DNA from: Trichoplax sp. H2
Lineage: Eukaryota > Placozoa > Uniplacotomia > Trichoplacea
NCBI GenBank assembly: GCA_003344405.1
Contig: NOWV01000084.1
Span: 1-64,000, forward strand
Direction of reading: 5' to 3'
DNA: 64,000 nucleotides
Below the pieces are notes generated by a model. It ran no database searches. It was not told where the DNA came from and was given only the letters and a program-made list of their open reading frames with translations. Positions 22,405 to 37,300 of this stretch are shown here, piece after piece; within the stretch, counting starts at the first letter, position 1, and every line of letters begins with the position of its first letter. The position numbers and the translations under genes were made by a program.

Positions 22405-25400
22405 GTTGAAGGAGTTAACGGTTACAAGGGTAAATACGGCACATTTTTGAGTGAAATTTAAATTTCTTCAAAATAATGGCTAGTCCACAAAACGGTTTCG
22501 GATATACGAGTATGATGTGGTATTAAAATTTTGCATATTGCCAAATTATTTTTTTCCTTAAAATTTTGTTAGGTTCATGTTATGCTATTGAAAATCTACT
22601 TCCACTATCAATTTAAAATAAAGTAATATTATAGCTAAGAAAACAGTACCATACAAACTATTTTAAACTCTATAGCTGCTTATCCATATACACTTTCGTC
22701 CGATAAAAGTAAATTCTTAAGCTAACTTTCCTATTCCTTTAATTACGCTGTCGGGCTTAGATTAGATGCTGAAATATTGATTAGATAGCCTAAGACTGCA
22801 AACTCCTTCTTTCAATATTGAATTATATGCTAATTATCTTTTAGCATTTCTGTATGAGTAACTTTTACTTAAGAAACTAGCGGTAGCTAAACAAAAAATA
22901 ATAGTATCAAGATATCGAATAGCAGGCACACCATAATAAATCCGCCAAGATTTATTATCTCTTAAATCAGATATGTTTGAAACGATGATAAATGATGCGG
23001 TCAATAAACTGAATTAGACTGCACACAAGAAACTTATCTAATAATATGTATTAGTATTACATACAAATATTGATTGCTAAATATAAAATAACTCTCCTAC
23101 AAGCTACTATCTATAAGCTTTATTGTTAAATATCCCGTAATTAGCTTAAGTTTCACGCACAAACTGCTAAACTGGTTACTTTTAATTAATAGCTTGCTGA
23201 ATTCACAACAGTGCAATATCAATTTATGTCATATTACGCCGACGAAGCCGATCCAGGTTTAGTCTAAAAAATGACGTTCAAAATTAGTACGCAGCTAAGG
23301 ATTAATTTATCAGCTTAAGTTAACCTGTCTTAACTACCGTAGCTAAGTTTAGTGTTAAGTACCTGGATTTCCGAATATGAAATAGATAAAACTTGTGGAA
23401 TTTATAAATAGCATCCCTAGATATCGAATTAAAACTAGCCTATAATGGCAGAAAAGAGCCCATATTATTAACGAACAATATATTAAAAGGACAATTAGAC
23501 ATTATTTGATCGATGTTTTATTTTACAATACGGTACATTTTGCCTTAAGCAGGATGACATAATTAAGCTTCAGACGACGGTTCTCGATTTTCTACGTAGC
23601 TGTTTATATTCGCTAAAAGGAGCTGACGTTTCATTCTTTACTTATTTTTATACTAAATCACATTTACGATATTTTCAATTATTTCTCCTATATTTAATCT
23701 TATTTAGATACAGAATTAATTTTTCCATTATTCATTTCTTCTTGCTACACTTAGTATATATGTTGCTGCTAAGTTATACCTTAATTGTTAATATTAGCGT
23801 TACTAGTAGTCACTTACTACCTCATTGCTAATACAGTTACTATAGCACCTTATCTTAACATAAATTGACGAAACATTGTAAGCCGCAGAGAATAGTGCCC
23901 TAAATCATTTCTCAGCCTATTTAAGATTGTAAATGTTTATTGCTGTACATATCTGCATTTGAAACGGAACTGCTCATAATCGCGATATTGACAATATACA
24001 TGTTTATTGAAGAAATGATAAGCTCCTTTACGCATGTTAAAATTATCAAGAATTTGTTAGTTTTTTATTTTACTTTTGCTTTATCACTTTCCAACGCTCT
24101 GAATAATTCATTATTAATCACTACTTGATTTGTACCACTGCAAAAGGCAATTCAGTAAGTAGTAATATTAGCATTACAAAAAACATTATATCGTCTCTTC
24201 CTTTCTATTTTAATTCATCATTAAAGAAATCGCAAATTTTTTACAGCTAATTGATCTCCATTCCTTGAGTAACGGTGAATTGAAAGCTAAAAGTAAACTT
24301 TGATTAAAATTTTCATTAAAATCATCTGGCTAAAATACATACGATATATTCTATTCATATAGCTGTAATGACATTTAATTGAAAAAATTAAACGCAATAC
24401 ATCGGAAGGAAAGTAACTTCATTTGCAATTTAGATATTCTGTTTAGTTTACGAGAACTTTAGGTATTTATTCAATTGCATGTGAACTATCATATTATGTT
24501 TCGTTTACAATATATTTCTTACTTAATAATGATATCTATTTGAAAAATTGAATTAATCTCAACTTCCGCCTAAATTTATATTTATAGATTAAAAATGATC
24601 TAATAAATATTAAATTATTTCCACCATTCAACTTGTTTACTTAATATCTGATATTTTAGTTTCACTGAGAACAAGGCGAGGTAATCCTAAATAAAATATT
24701 TTACGATATCATACCATACGGCACCAAGTCCCAATGAATGAACCGTAGGAGAAAAAAATCACTTTCAACACCATAATATTTTTTAAGATAAAAACAGTAG
24801 TTTGCCCCTATATATGTATAAATTAATAATAATTATTATTATCTACATTTGAATTTTAAATAAACCATTTGTAATACTTTAAAAAATCCTAGTCGTATCA
24901 GAAATTTTCAGAACCTTCGGAAAAAATATAGATATACGTTTACATGATAGCAATATCTTATACGCATTTATATTGCGTATTAGTTCTTCCTTAATTACTA
25001 TGCATTTTCTTTCATTACGACGTATTTAGTACTACTTCCTGTGCTTTTAAAACCGACACTTATTAATAATTTACTACAACATTACATATTTTGATTATAC
25101 TTTCTAGACATTTAAGTTAAATCCATTCTAAAGTTACGCATAAAATATAGCACCTGATAAGAATAAGCCTTGCCGTAGTATCTGCGCGGCTAATAGATTT
25201 CAGTGATTAATAACAATAAGTAATATTGTATATTATGTTTTTATTTTCTACATAACTCTTTCTATTACAGGAAAATATCCAATTCAAGCCAACGGATTTG
25301 AAAACTTACAGCGCAATCATAATTACTCTGTATTATACAAGCTGTCACGCAATCGTAAACTATTTACTACCTACATAATGAATTGAAATAGTAACCCAAG

Positions 25401-28400
25401 TATGGTAGTAATAAATTTTATTTGTTCAATTAGTTCTTTAGAATAGGAAAAGTAATTATATTAGAAACATATATCTTAAGTTAAACAGTCTATTCCAATC
25501 TATTGCGAGATTTCTAATATGAAACTAAAATGATTAAAGCACTTTCTATTATTTTTAACCGCCGATTTAGTTTGAAATTGCTATAAATATAAAATGCTAT
25601 AACAAACTGATTACTGGATTACGATTCGAATGAAATAAATAATTTTTGATCTCTTTTTGGTATATTAGTACACAGTATAAAGTAAAAATAAGCTTGCTAT
25701 AGCAAATATTGTTCTATCCTAAAGTTATGCATCACAATCTGTAATGCAAAATCGTTAGTAAACTGTCTACAGACAAAAATGAAAAATTGAAAATATCTAT
25801 ATTTGACCATAAGGTAATAAATAATTTGCAGCGACAAAGATAACATTAATTTATCTTTTTTATAATTGATCTGATGTCGTTGAAATAATTAAGAACAGTG
25901 CCTTTATCATGAAATAAAAAGAATTAGTCAAAAGTAACTTATTGTAGCAAGTCTTTTCAGTCGCAGCAATATAAAAATCTCTACTGTGATATGATGATGC
26001 CTTTTAATTTTATTTACTACTCCAATCGGAACGCAAAATTATTAGTTATATTCTGACATTTTTGAAAAATCTAGAAATTAGAACCGTTAAATTTAAGATT
26101 GTTTAATAGTTGGCATTTTGAATAGCAGTCATTAATCAGATCCATTTCTGGAAAACATTCAAAATCTGATTGTTGAATAATAGGTCTTTATAGTGGAAAC
26201 TATATCAAGATTATTCGTTCTGCTCAATTACTTAACTAGCACATAAACAGATATACGCCTATCGTGATAATCACGATAAATAGATAGAATTGATTGCAGT
26301 TCATATTAACTACGATATTTCTAAAGTTAATCAGTACCTTTAGAATGATATGTTTGCTCAATATCAATAAACCGACGAAAGTTTATGTCGTGATTACTTT
26401 CTTGATTGCAAAACAATCTAATTTAATTATATGCTATTTCCATTGACTTGTCATTGTGTCAAATTTATTATTAAACACGAGAAAATTTAGGCACGAAAAA
26501 AGATCTATTTATCCCAATCAAGTATTTTTAATTGATCAACTATCATCTACTATCTATACTAAGATGTACAATATAATACTGTTACTTAATCATATTAGGG
26601 GAGAATAACGTAATTTAGATTGGGAACTTGGTATTTATTAATACAGTACATTGCCATGATAAGTTACATACGCTATTCATTATACAACTGACCAATTTTG
26701 CCTTGTTACTAACAATAGTTAATTTAATATCGTATCTACCAATTGGAAATCTTCAATCGAAATGAGGGTATTAAAATTCAAGCAATCTTTTATTGTAGGT
26801 AGTATTTTGTTGTATCTTATCTTTATCAACTTATTTCAACAATTAAAGTACTACATTGACCAATTTAATTTTATTTATTCAAATCTATTAGTTTACGTTT
26901 ACAGAGGAGGAACGATAGCAGTATAAATTGGACTTCTATTTATCTTTCTTGCAATCAATATTCAATAATTTATTACTCATTATCTTATTCTTAATGTCAA
27001 TAATTTCACCAGCTATACTTTTTTATATACTGTTTGACTAACATATAAAGTCATCTCCGGATCTTAGAAGAAAAAGACGTTAACCATATTATCATATCAA
27101 TCTTGGATTTTATCTCCTATTTCCTATTTAAAGGCAACGATTTTAATTTTATTCAATCCTTTTACTTAACGATCAATAGTAACTGATAGCATTAGCCGAA
27201 TCAAATCAAATCAAATTATTAGATGATGGGTTAAAACATATAGATAATCGGATACACTTTTCTCAAAGGTAAAGCGCCAGTAATAAAATATATATTAAAT
27301 TTTATCCAATCTTACATAACAATTTTAAATTTTAATCTCTAAATTACTACTGTATCATACTGTATCATTCTTTCATATAAATAATATATCATTTCTACCT
27401 TTCGATGGAATTAGTAGAAAATGCTTGATGGACTATTTTTAATTGAGTCCATTAGGCTTTTGATGATTAGAACCAAAATTAGCAGAATAGTTCATTTTCT
27501 TTTGATATTAATTTCATAATTTTAAAGATGATGATATAATCGATTTCTGTAATCATAATGAATAGTCAAGCCATCCAGCAAATAATAATAACGATCGATA
27601 GGCTGTATTTAAATTTTGTTTATTACAAACTAACATCTTAATAAATCAGCTTTACTATATTTCATTTATAATAAATGATTTCCATCCATTTTTTGTTGTA
27701 TCCTTATTTTTATCACTGTTACAAAACATCATCCGCTAAATCTATTCAATAATAATAAAAAATTTATCTTATTTAGGACCTTTACAGTAAGAAAATTTTA
27801 TAGACTGGCTAATATAATGTACTTATAGTTGAGCAAATATTTCATTTTTATAACGATATTAAAGATATATTGATTGTGCATAAGGCATCATGACATTCAA
27901 AGTGCAAGCATCTAATAGGCAATCTTTCGTCAACTAGCGATAACTCCGATCAGAAACGTATGAATAGCCATGATATTGTACAATTTAATTTTTTATCCAT
28001 CATTTAATCTAGCATCTTTATTTTAATTACTCTTTTATCATGGAAATTATATCAAATTCAGTAGATTTCCTTTGTCGATATATCTGATTTATGTAAATAT
28101 ACAGTCAATCAGTTATAATATTTAGATTGAGAATTACTCAAGTTTCATGACGTCATCGCTAGGTTTTATTAACTTTCAAGACTGGGAATAAATTGTATCT
28201 TTTTAATATGAGTATTTCTCACTATTTTGTATCAAACAACATCTAGTTGACAAAATTGAAATATTTTTATTTTATTCTCGATGACAAGGCTGACTTTAAC
28301 TCATTTATTCTTATTCTCTCTTCATTAGCATTGGAATATTATTTGCTAAAAATTAGACTCCTCTTTCTGTCCAATTTGGATCTTGGACTCATTAATTGAT

Positions 28401-29367
28401 TCTATTCTATCATTAAGAAAGAAAGAACGACTGTTTTTCTTAAAACAGAAAGAAGACTTACATCTACATAGTAGTACTATTAATAGTATTAGCAAATTAA
28501 GATCTGGTAGCACTAGCCACAAATCGTTCTATAACCAATAACTGTTAAGATCAAGGATCGATTAGTACAACAGCAAAAAAGAAAGTACGTAATATTGGAG
28601 CATCGCAGGCTTCTTCAAAACTCTTCCATACCCAGGTAAGCCTCTATCTTAATTCTAGAACAATTTTATCCTAATATGTATCTTTATTAATATCGCTGTG
28701 AACTGAACATTATAGCTTCAGACACTTTACCCCGATCAGTAGGAAGCAACTAATAGGATACAATTTTTGACTCAATTAAATCAATTTATAAGAAGGGCTT
28801 TCTTTGAAATTTTATTTTTTTCTACAATTCTGCATATGGGAATGACAAAATGGCCGTAGTATTAGACGATCAGATTATTACAAAATCAGATAATTAAAGC
28901 CACCATCGGTAATACCCTAATTAATTTAAATGTCCAAACTGTTTAATGAGATCTGGCTATAGTTCCAGAAATAGACTGGTAGAAAATAAAATGAAATATT
29001 TTCTGTATTGCTGTTTGTAAATTTTCCTGGCCAACTCTTCACTTCTACTTTAGATATATCAACTTAATATCGGACAAACTCTTAAATAATTATTATCATG
29101 AGTGGAATAAAGTTAAATATAGCATTATGATCAATCCATTAGCTGCTTGTTTTAAACTCCAAACGATTTCATTTCTCCATCATCGATCAGTAATGCCATG
29201 GATTAATCAACTTAAAGCCAGTATTCATAAAGTAATCCTAGTATTTCTAGCTACCTAAACTGCCTCCTCTTATAATTATCATACTTCAGCGATAGCACAG
29301 ATATGAATACGCTAATAAAGTCTATCGTAAATTGAAATTAGTTCTACCAGTGATATCTTTCCAATTC
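22405..29367. other. Long AT-rich gene desert, first part
   Basis: About 7 kb without a supportable gene. The few ORFs above 60 codons (for example 23940-24128) are hydrophobic, AT-driven translations. One possible orphan exon ends CATACCCAG before gtaagc at about 28636, but two frames are open across it and nothing joins to it. A perfect CRE-type palindrome TGACGTCA is at 28148-28155. Confidence 0.45.
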
Positions 29368-29727
29368 TTAAATCTCCTGATCGATTGGATCACATCAACA
29401 TAAAGAATTCATTTTAGTTATTGAGATTAATGTAACTATATGAATAACTTTTTAATTTCTTAAATCTCCTGATCCATAGATCACATAGGCCTGAAGAACT
29501 CACTTGTACCCTAGAGATTAATAAAACTTCACGAATAGCTTTTAATTTTCTGAATCTCATGATCCGTAGATCGAATAAGCATAAAGAATTTACTTTAGTA
29601 GTTTAGGTTAATGAAACTGTACGAATATCTTCTAGATTTTAAATCTTCATTTCCGCTAATCACATAAGCATGCAGAATTCGCTTTCATTGCTGAGATTTA
29701 TAAAACTGAACGAATACTTTCTAATTC
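29368..29727. repeat. Tandem repeat, four copies of a ~90-bp unit
   Basis: Copies start near 29368, 29460, 29550 and 29640. The unit begins TTAAATCTCCTGATCC.TAGATCACATAAGC and contains AAAGAATTCACTTTAGTA, GAGATTAATAAAACT and ACGAATA.CTTTTAATT. The copies are clearly related but individually mutated, so this is an old array. Confidence 0.85.
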
Positions 29728-31949
29728 TTTCCAATTAAATGTATCCAGCCTGTTTTCTAATATTGATGACATATTAAATGGCATCAACTTAATTGGATAA
29801 AATTTTAATTTTATGGAAACTATGATACCAACCTAGTATCATATAATATATCAAAATGGATAATTTTGCTGATAATTCAATCATAGAATGGCATTGTTTT
29901 TAAGAATAGACTAGTAAATAAGTTCTAGTCACTTAAATCACCATTAAACATTTAATGGAACCTTCTTACAAATTTTAAAATAGAAATGCTACAGAGTTGT
30001 TTACAGATTGGAATAAAATGCAATTTTAAATGACTAATGCTCAATATGAATAACCAGTAAACTTTAGCATCTACCGGAAGATGCTATTTGACAATCTTAG
30101 AAAAAATAAATTAATTAAATTTAATGATACAAGTTTCCAATCTATAATCGCCAATAAATGTATTAACTGTTGTGAATAATTTAATCTAATAATTAATCTC
30201 TCTTGATTGATCATGGATGTTAAAGGAATATTCTCTAATATCAGCCCTACGCTCCGCTAGAGTCGCATGTACTCTTAGGCTAAATATGCACTAATTCGAT
30301 GATCATAATTATATAGTAGTTGAGTGAAGAAGATTCAGTTTACGATTAGCAAGATAGATAGTAGATGTAGCTATTGAACCAATAGAACTTGAGCTTAGTA
30401 TAATATCTGCTATTTATTAACAATCTTTTACTCCTTTAGTGAAGGTTTTATTTACTAATCTAATCCTATAACCGTCACTCAGAAAGTTAAGCAAATTTCT
30501 TTTTAGCCCATTACAAATCATGATTACAATTAACCCATTCAGCTTGAAACAAATCTTAAACACTTTCCTAAAATTTTTATTCATGCTTGTCATTCCCAAA
30601 CTTAACATTTAACTTAATAACCACAATCTGTGTGTATACCAAATAATTTTATCCTCTCCCATGAGTAACTTAAACATAAAATTCTTCTTGAAACTTAATC
30701 TTGAGTGACAAAGAAATTGCTTGCGTTGCATAGCCTAATGCATTGGATACCATAACATACAGACTGGAATAAAACAGTTTGCCTCTTGCTCTTGAAGGTC
30801 TGCCCTGTCAAAATTTAACTATTGGGTCTACTCATTCGATTTCACGAGATTCTAACTAGTTTTATTTTACTAGTATTCATTCAATTGAATTTTGTTTCGT
30901 TTGAGTCCTAGCAAATCAATTCTTTTCACTTCAGAGTCACTTAAATTTATAGTTAATCCATTTAAATCATGCCAATTTCCCTTACTCCCCCTCCTCCAAA
31001 AAATAGTATTCCCTGCTCCATCCTGTGACCGTGCAGCATAAACATATATCTATTTTAACATCACTCAGATTTGAATTAGTGATTGAATTCAGTGATTGAA
31101 ATTAAGGCACTGAAAGTTTTAGTATATTTCGATTCAGTTCAATGTCTTCAGTTAAGGGGCCGTGAATTTTGACATGGTAGATTAAGGATCAGTGAAATTT
31201 TACTAGTCAAGTTGTACTGATGATCAATTTTCCTTTGATATCCTACATAGAGTGCAGAATCCAACATAGATTATCAATCAGTCCATTTCAACTAGTTCAA
31301 TTCTTCCTATGACATGGAGATTGACGGTTTTCTAAATATTGAAATACAGTAGGCCATTATGAATAATCTAATCTTCATGAATTGCCAATCTATACAATAT
31401 TATGTTTCTGTAAGTGTATGCTAATCTTATTTCTATTTTGGTTGCTCATTCCATTTTGTAGCCAAATTAATGATTTTTGATGCCGGTAAATTACCTATTC
31501 CAGCACCTCTTCTTATAGTCTTCTCTTAAGGCAATACTAATGTACTATCATGACATTACACTAAAATGATCTTCTCTCGGCATTTCTGACCTACCAGCCA
31601 GTCGAGTACACACAAACAGCATATGGAACTATTCATCTAGAACATTTGAATTGTTTTCAAAAGATTAACAAAACCAAGACATTGCAAGGATAGGGACAAA
31701 CACTATAGAATTACGCATAAATAACAAAAGTGGACACAATATCGAGTTAGCAATACCATAGTATAACTAGAGAGAAGCCAAACTAATGTAGCACAATAAC
31801 ATGACTATTCTCTAATGGTATTTGTTCGGGGAATTATTTACTTTTAATGAATACAGCAATGTCTAGAAGATTACAACTCTTACATCTGCGGTTTGCAATC
31901 TTGGCGCCAACTGTTTATGGCATTTACTATCTATCAGTATAGTATATAG
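29728..31949. other. AT-rich stretch, nothing recognised
   Basis: No coding, RNA or repeat feature that I can support. The 63-codon minus-strand frame at 30417-30608 has no protein-family character. Confidence 0.4.
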
Positions 31950-32500
31950 AATTCCTGAGAGAATCAGAAATTACAATATCGACTACCAACACAAATGAGC
32001 ACAAAAACAAGAATAAAAATGGCGTAGAGTCTGTTGCCGTTACCTAGTGGCTATAGTTCAAATAGGGAGTATAGGTAAAAATGAACGCTACCTTAATAAA
32101 GCTATCCATTTCGATAGCTGGCATTTCTGAGAAAAATCACAAGCTACGATATTGACTACAAACACAAATGAAAGCCCAAATAATAATAAAGATGGTGTAG
32201 AATCACTTGCCATTACCTTAAAGAAGACTACAACGTGGTTATGACCTAAGTAGGGAGTATACAGTAGGTAAAGAATAAACCCTACTTTAAAAAAGCTTCC
32301 ATTTGGATAGCCTACATTTCTGAGAGAATCAGAACTGTAACATCGACTACAAACGCAAATGAGCACCAAAGTAGAAAGAAAATTAGCGTCTCACCATTAT
32401 CTTAAAGAAGGCCATAGAGGTTATGGTTTAAACAGGGAGAATAGGTAAAAATGGACTCTATTTTCAATAAGTTTCAATTTGAAGAGCCTGCTATTACCAT
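31950..32500. repeat. Tandem repeat, three copies of a ~185-bp unit
   Basis: Units begin near 31952, 32124 and 32317 with TTxCTGAGAGAATCAGAA, continue with ATATCGACTACxAACxCAAATGAG, then a GCCxTTACCTTAAAGAAGxC block and AxGTAGGGAGTATAGGTAAA. The 93-codon minus-strand ORF at 32088-32369 lies entirely in the repeat and is not a gene. Confidence 0.8.
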
Positions 32501-33956
32501 TGCTTTAAGAAATTGATATTACGCAAAGCTAAAAAGATATCCTGCCTTTTATCATCGCTTCAGAGTAATATATTAAGTTACGGTGACATTTGGCCCTTTT
32601 AATACCTCTTACTAGTATGAGCCTAAAATATAATCTCCATTTTACACTTAAATTAAATGACTATAACATCTCGCGACAACAGAGGCCAACTTGAAATTTT
32701 CCTTGTGTTTGACAAACTTGTCTAACATTAGCGATCGTTCTCAACAATACTGCATCCGCAATATTAGCGCATCCGATTATTATTTTGCATTGTGACAAGC
32801 GATGAATGGCTTAGAGGTAAAAATAACAGGCCTATCTATCGTCAATTCGAGTTTAAAGTTTAAATTTAGCAGGCAAAAATTCAATCTCGATTGTTAATTC
32901 AACTTAAAGAAAATCTTATTATTGCTCAGCCATTATACGGTACTGTCTAAATCTTGAGACTTTCGATTCATTGCCATGTCAATTATGTCGCTAATGCCGA
33001 CATTCACAAAATGTTAGAATGAAGGAAATTCTAGAATTCAATGCAATACGAATTATTTACCCGATTACTATTTCATATGCACAAGAAATGTGATATAAAT
33101 ATATATGAATCGGTATTTCATACAGCAAATCTCAGTTTTTAAAATAAACCCTACTAGTAATTCTGTACTAATTTCTTGTCGAATTGAATATTTCCTCCGA
33201 TCGTTCTGTATGTACCTACCCGCAGCCTATCATTTCGTATTTTTCCAATATCTTAAATCACATCTTGTAATTATATCTGAAGCTTTCCTTACGATATCCT
33301 ATTTTCGAATCACTGTACATGAATTACTACTTTTAATAGTTAACAAAAGTTATATACTTCGCAGTATTTTCTCACCACCGAAAGAGATTCTATCTTCACC
33401 TTAACCACTCAATAATTTTATTGTGACAGTAACGAAGTGAAGTTAAAACCAGAATTACGCTCATAACTCATGCTTCGCCTTTCGTTATAGCGCAGTTAAT
33501 CGACTTTAGCTATAATGATGTTATTTTTACTCACTACTTCACTGCAATAGGAATATTAACAACAACAGCGGTCATCAGTGTTGTCGTTAAGCATAGGTAA
33601 TTATTGCACATACCGCCTTCACTTTTCTTCTAAACCGTCTCTGTTGTAATTGAATTTTACCTTTCAATTACCAACGGGAAGCAATTATTTTCTTACTCAA
33701 CTTTTGTCCTACATTACCCACATTACCTTTCAATGGTAAAAAGTTACTGTAAGTTATCCTAGTTTGTTGTTTTCATCTTGACACTAACAATTGATGACCT
33801 TTGCGAGGTCACTTATTAATAAGTACAAAATTTATTGACAATCAAGCAATTTTCCATCACTACAAACTAAAACTAAATTTTACATTTCAACCAAAATTTA
33901 CTTTGAATATAATTTACATTCTCATAAGAGAACGGATGTGGATGAGAACTGAAAGG
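32501..33956. other. AT-rich stretch, nothing recognised
   Basis: Two frames of 65-99 codons on the + strand (33105-33404, 33801-33998) have no family resemblance. The second runs into the 270-bp repeat below. No gene called. Confidence 0.4.
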
Positions 33957-34320
33957 CTATCTGCAGTACTGTACGAGGGATATAGAAGCGAGAAATAAGC
34001 TATCTGCATATCGATATCGTATAATTCATCATAATATGGCTCAGAAACAAAATTTAATGGCGACCAAACAAATTTCTATCATATCATAAATGAAACTAGA
34101 ATCTATATTTAAACGAAATTTCACATTTAAGATAATTTACTTTCCCAAAAGTGAACAGATCCTTACGCTCAATTATATTATTTTATACTATGCTAAATAT
34201 AGAAATTAAGTGAATAAAAAATGGAAAGTTATTCGCAGTAAAAGGGGTATAGCAGCGAAAAATGGGCAATCTGCATATGGATGTCGAATAATACAATCAT
34301 AAAACTTGATTTGGAAGCAG
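33880..34320. repeat. Degenerate duplication, two copies about 272 bp apart
   Basis: The segment at about 33957-34040 (TATCTGCAGTACTG..., GGATATAGAAGCGAGAAATAAGC, ATCTGCATATCGATATCG) recurs at about 34229-34310 (TATTCGCAGTAAAAG..., GGTATAGCAGCGAAAAATGGGC, ATCTGCATATGGATGTCG). Weaker similarity (ACATTTxAxxxAxAATTTACTTT) extends upstream of both. Confidence 0.65.
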
Positions 34321-37300
34321 CATTTCCAAATAAGAAACAATACGTAACCTTTAAATACAAATGAATACCAGTAGAGTATTTTTATTCCTTCATAAATATC
34401 TCTCTAACCATAAGTCAACTGAATTGGTATTGTCGCTATAACTATAGGGGCTCAAATAGTCAATATCTATCTCTTTCGTTTTTAGTTCTGGGCTATTTCC
34501 AAGGCAACTATTAAATAATATTTATTATCCAACTTTTAGATATAAATATTTATTGCCAAAGAGAAATTATCATATTCACAGAAATTAATTTTTAATTATC
34601 AATCAGATCATCTTCATCAGCCGTTAAAAAGTAATTACTCACTTTGTTTACGCGAAAAACTATCATACAGTACGTCGCCAAACAAATAGAGAGATTCACA
34701 TGGTGTAAATTGCATTTTAAGCTAAAAAAATCAATGTAAATCTGAATTAGTTCACATCAAAACGGAAAAATCACCTTAGTAAATCAATTAATTTACTCCT
34801 TTAATTCTTACTTTCTTATTAGAAGTAAGCTCAAAATTATAACGTTATTAGCGAGAATATTTCAATTCTATATAAATATAGTATTTGAGGTAACCTGCTT
34901 AAGGACTAAATATTACTATAAAATAAACATAATCTAGATGTAATAAATGCATCTCACAGTAACTATCTTAGTCAAATGGTATTTTCTAAAAGGCTTTTAT
35001 TACAAGGGTTTAGGAATAGTAGAGCAATATTTAATTACTAGAAGAATCTAGTCTAAAATCTAAAATATTCCGAGCTCAAAGCGAAGTAAAGTCTCTTCTC
35101 CCCTTTGAGCTCATCTACGCAGTTCTTATAAACATTTCGTTAAATCCATTTATGACAACTTGATTGATCTGCAATCAGACATGGGTCATCAAACAAAATA
35201 ATTTTCTCTAATAGTATATCATTATTTTCTACAATCTAAATCATTCTACTTAAGATGTCTCTACTCTTCTATTAACGTCTAGGCCCTTTCTCCGAAGGGC
35301 ATCTTAACAACTACAGTATTTCTAGCTACATAAATCTTGTACCATAATTAGTCAACTGGCTACTAATAGTCATCAACAATTTCGAATATAGTAGTTAGCT
35401 ATCATCTAATATTAGCTTCACGATAATATCTACTCAAAGTAACCTAACTATATCAAATATGGCTATCCGTATAATCAAATATGGGTGCATCACTACACTA
35501 GGTTACTACTACCATAAGATAGCGACTATGTCTAGGTTAATACCAGAAAATATTAAGGGTCATTTATTAGCTACAATACTTTAGGCACACTACTCGATCA
35601 GAAATAAAGTAGTAACTATAAAATACATTTCTGATAGATCCTTTCGTGATAGGCAATTCTTATTGAATAGTCACAATAAAGAGTTTTTTTGGATCATTTA
35701 AAATTTTATAGTATTATACTACCTCAATGGAATACAATAACAGAATTGACAACATGATTATATTTTACAACTAATAAGTTCACCTCATAAATAGCTGTTC
35801 AAAAACGGACTGGAAGTATTAGAAATATAAATTAGAACGTAAATTCTCTATATCATCGCTAGGTGCACTGGATAGTATCTAATATTCAACAAACTATACA
35901 CAGGACAATTAACAATATCCAGCAGTAACCAGCTGCTGCAAATTTATGGTATGCATTGAAACAAATAAATTGATACAATTTTTTTGCACACTTTCCTTTT
36001 CTTATGCTGTTACGGATCAGGCAATTGAAAAATCATAACAATATTCTATTTTGAAACAATGAGAATCGCCATAGGGACTGTTCGATACAAATATTTAAAA
36101 TCTTAATACTATATTTAGTGAACAGTATTTCCCACATCTTACAGTGTGTTCATCAATCATCGAATGTGTATATCTCTTAACTTGCTATCAATTATAGATT
36201 ATACTAATAAAAAAGAAAAGTAAACTCTGACTCTTTCCGAATATTTTCTTTAAGATAATTTTAAATAAATTGAATTGATGAAAAATTAATGATGGATTCG
36301 CTTCATCTACTCTAAAATTAATTTAAAAATCGTTTGCTTTATTATCATATTCCTTATTATTTATTAAGTTACAAGGGCACAGTCTATCTGCTTGCCCTTT
36401 ATGAGATAGAACCATTTCTATTGCAAATAGATAAAGCACAATATATCAGCCTAAGTATATCTGTCTTGATTTGAAATGGATGTATGATGAGTTTATTAGC
36501 CTATAAAATAGTGAACATTCATCTCGCACTGCTGATTCAAATTTCTCTAATTCGATAAATAAATAATGTAATATCAATTCTGAAACTATCTCAAATTCGA
36601 TCCAACCATTGTTTCGTATGATAGCGATCTTTATTTTGAAATCGCTATGCATGGTGTGCTAGTTTGATTTATTCACTGCAATCGTTAGCAATGATTGTGT
36701 TGTAATGATTCTTACTAAATAAAAATGATGAATCATCTAAATACTCATTTAAAATATATTCTCCTGGTTTATTCTTCGTCGAATTTTGTATATTTCCTAA
36801 TTAAAATCTTCTATTAGTAAAATATTCACTCAGAAACAGATCATATTATATTATTATATACAGTATAAGGCCAACTGAGAACTCATCTCTTACTACAATT
36901 TAATACTTAGCTTATAAATTATTAAGCTTAGTTCGATGCACATCGCTTCTGATATAATATCATTAAATACAGAGAGGTAACTGTACCCTTTGAACAGCTA
37001 TGATCACGTAAATACACAGCAACCTCACCATTGACCTTTAACCTAACTTCATTATACCTAATTAAATATGGATTAGCAGATATTAAATTTTTCGTTCTAT
37101 TCTTCACATATACATACATTTCTAAGAATTGTCATAAGATATACGTATACGGCTTTTACAATCAAAAATTTCTGGATGATTAATAACGTTCTTGACTGAT
37201 AAAATCGGTCCTGTCTTTTTCAAGTACACAATTTCCTATCCTGATGAGAGATTGAATCGATGCTTATGCATATTTTCATCGCCATTAGCTAAAATTTACT

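Noticed and set aside
28148-28155. Perfect CRE site TGACGTCA
   Set aside because: A single 8-mer in a 20-kb gene desert is uninformative without a nearby promoter.
28554-28636. Possible orphan exon ending CATACCCAG before gtaagc
   Set aside because: Two frames are open, neither resembles a known family, and no partner exon with matching phase was found.
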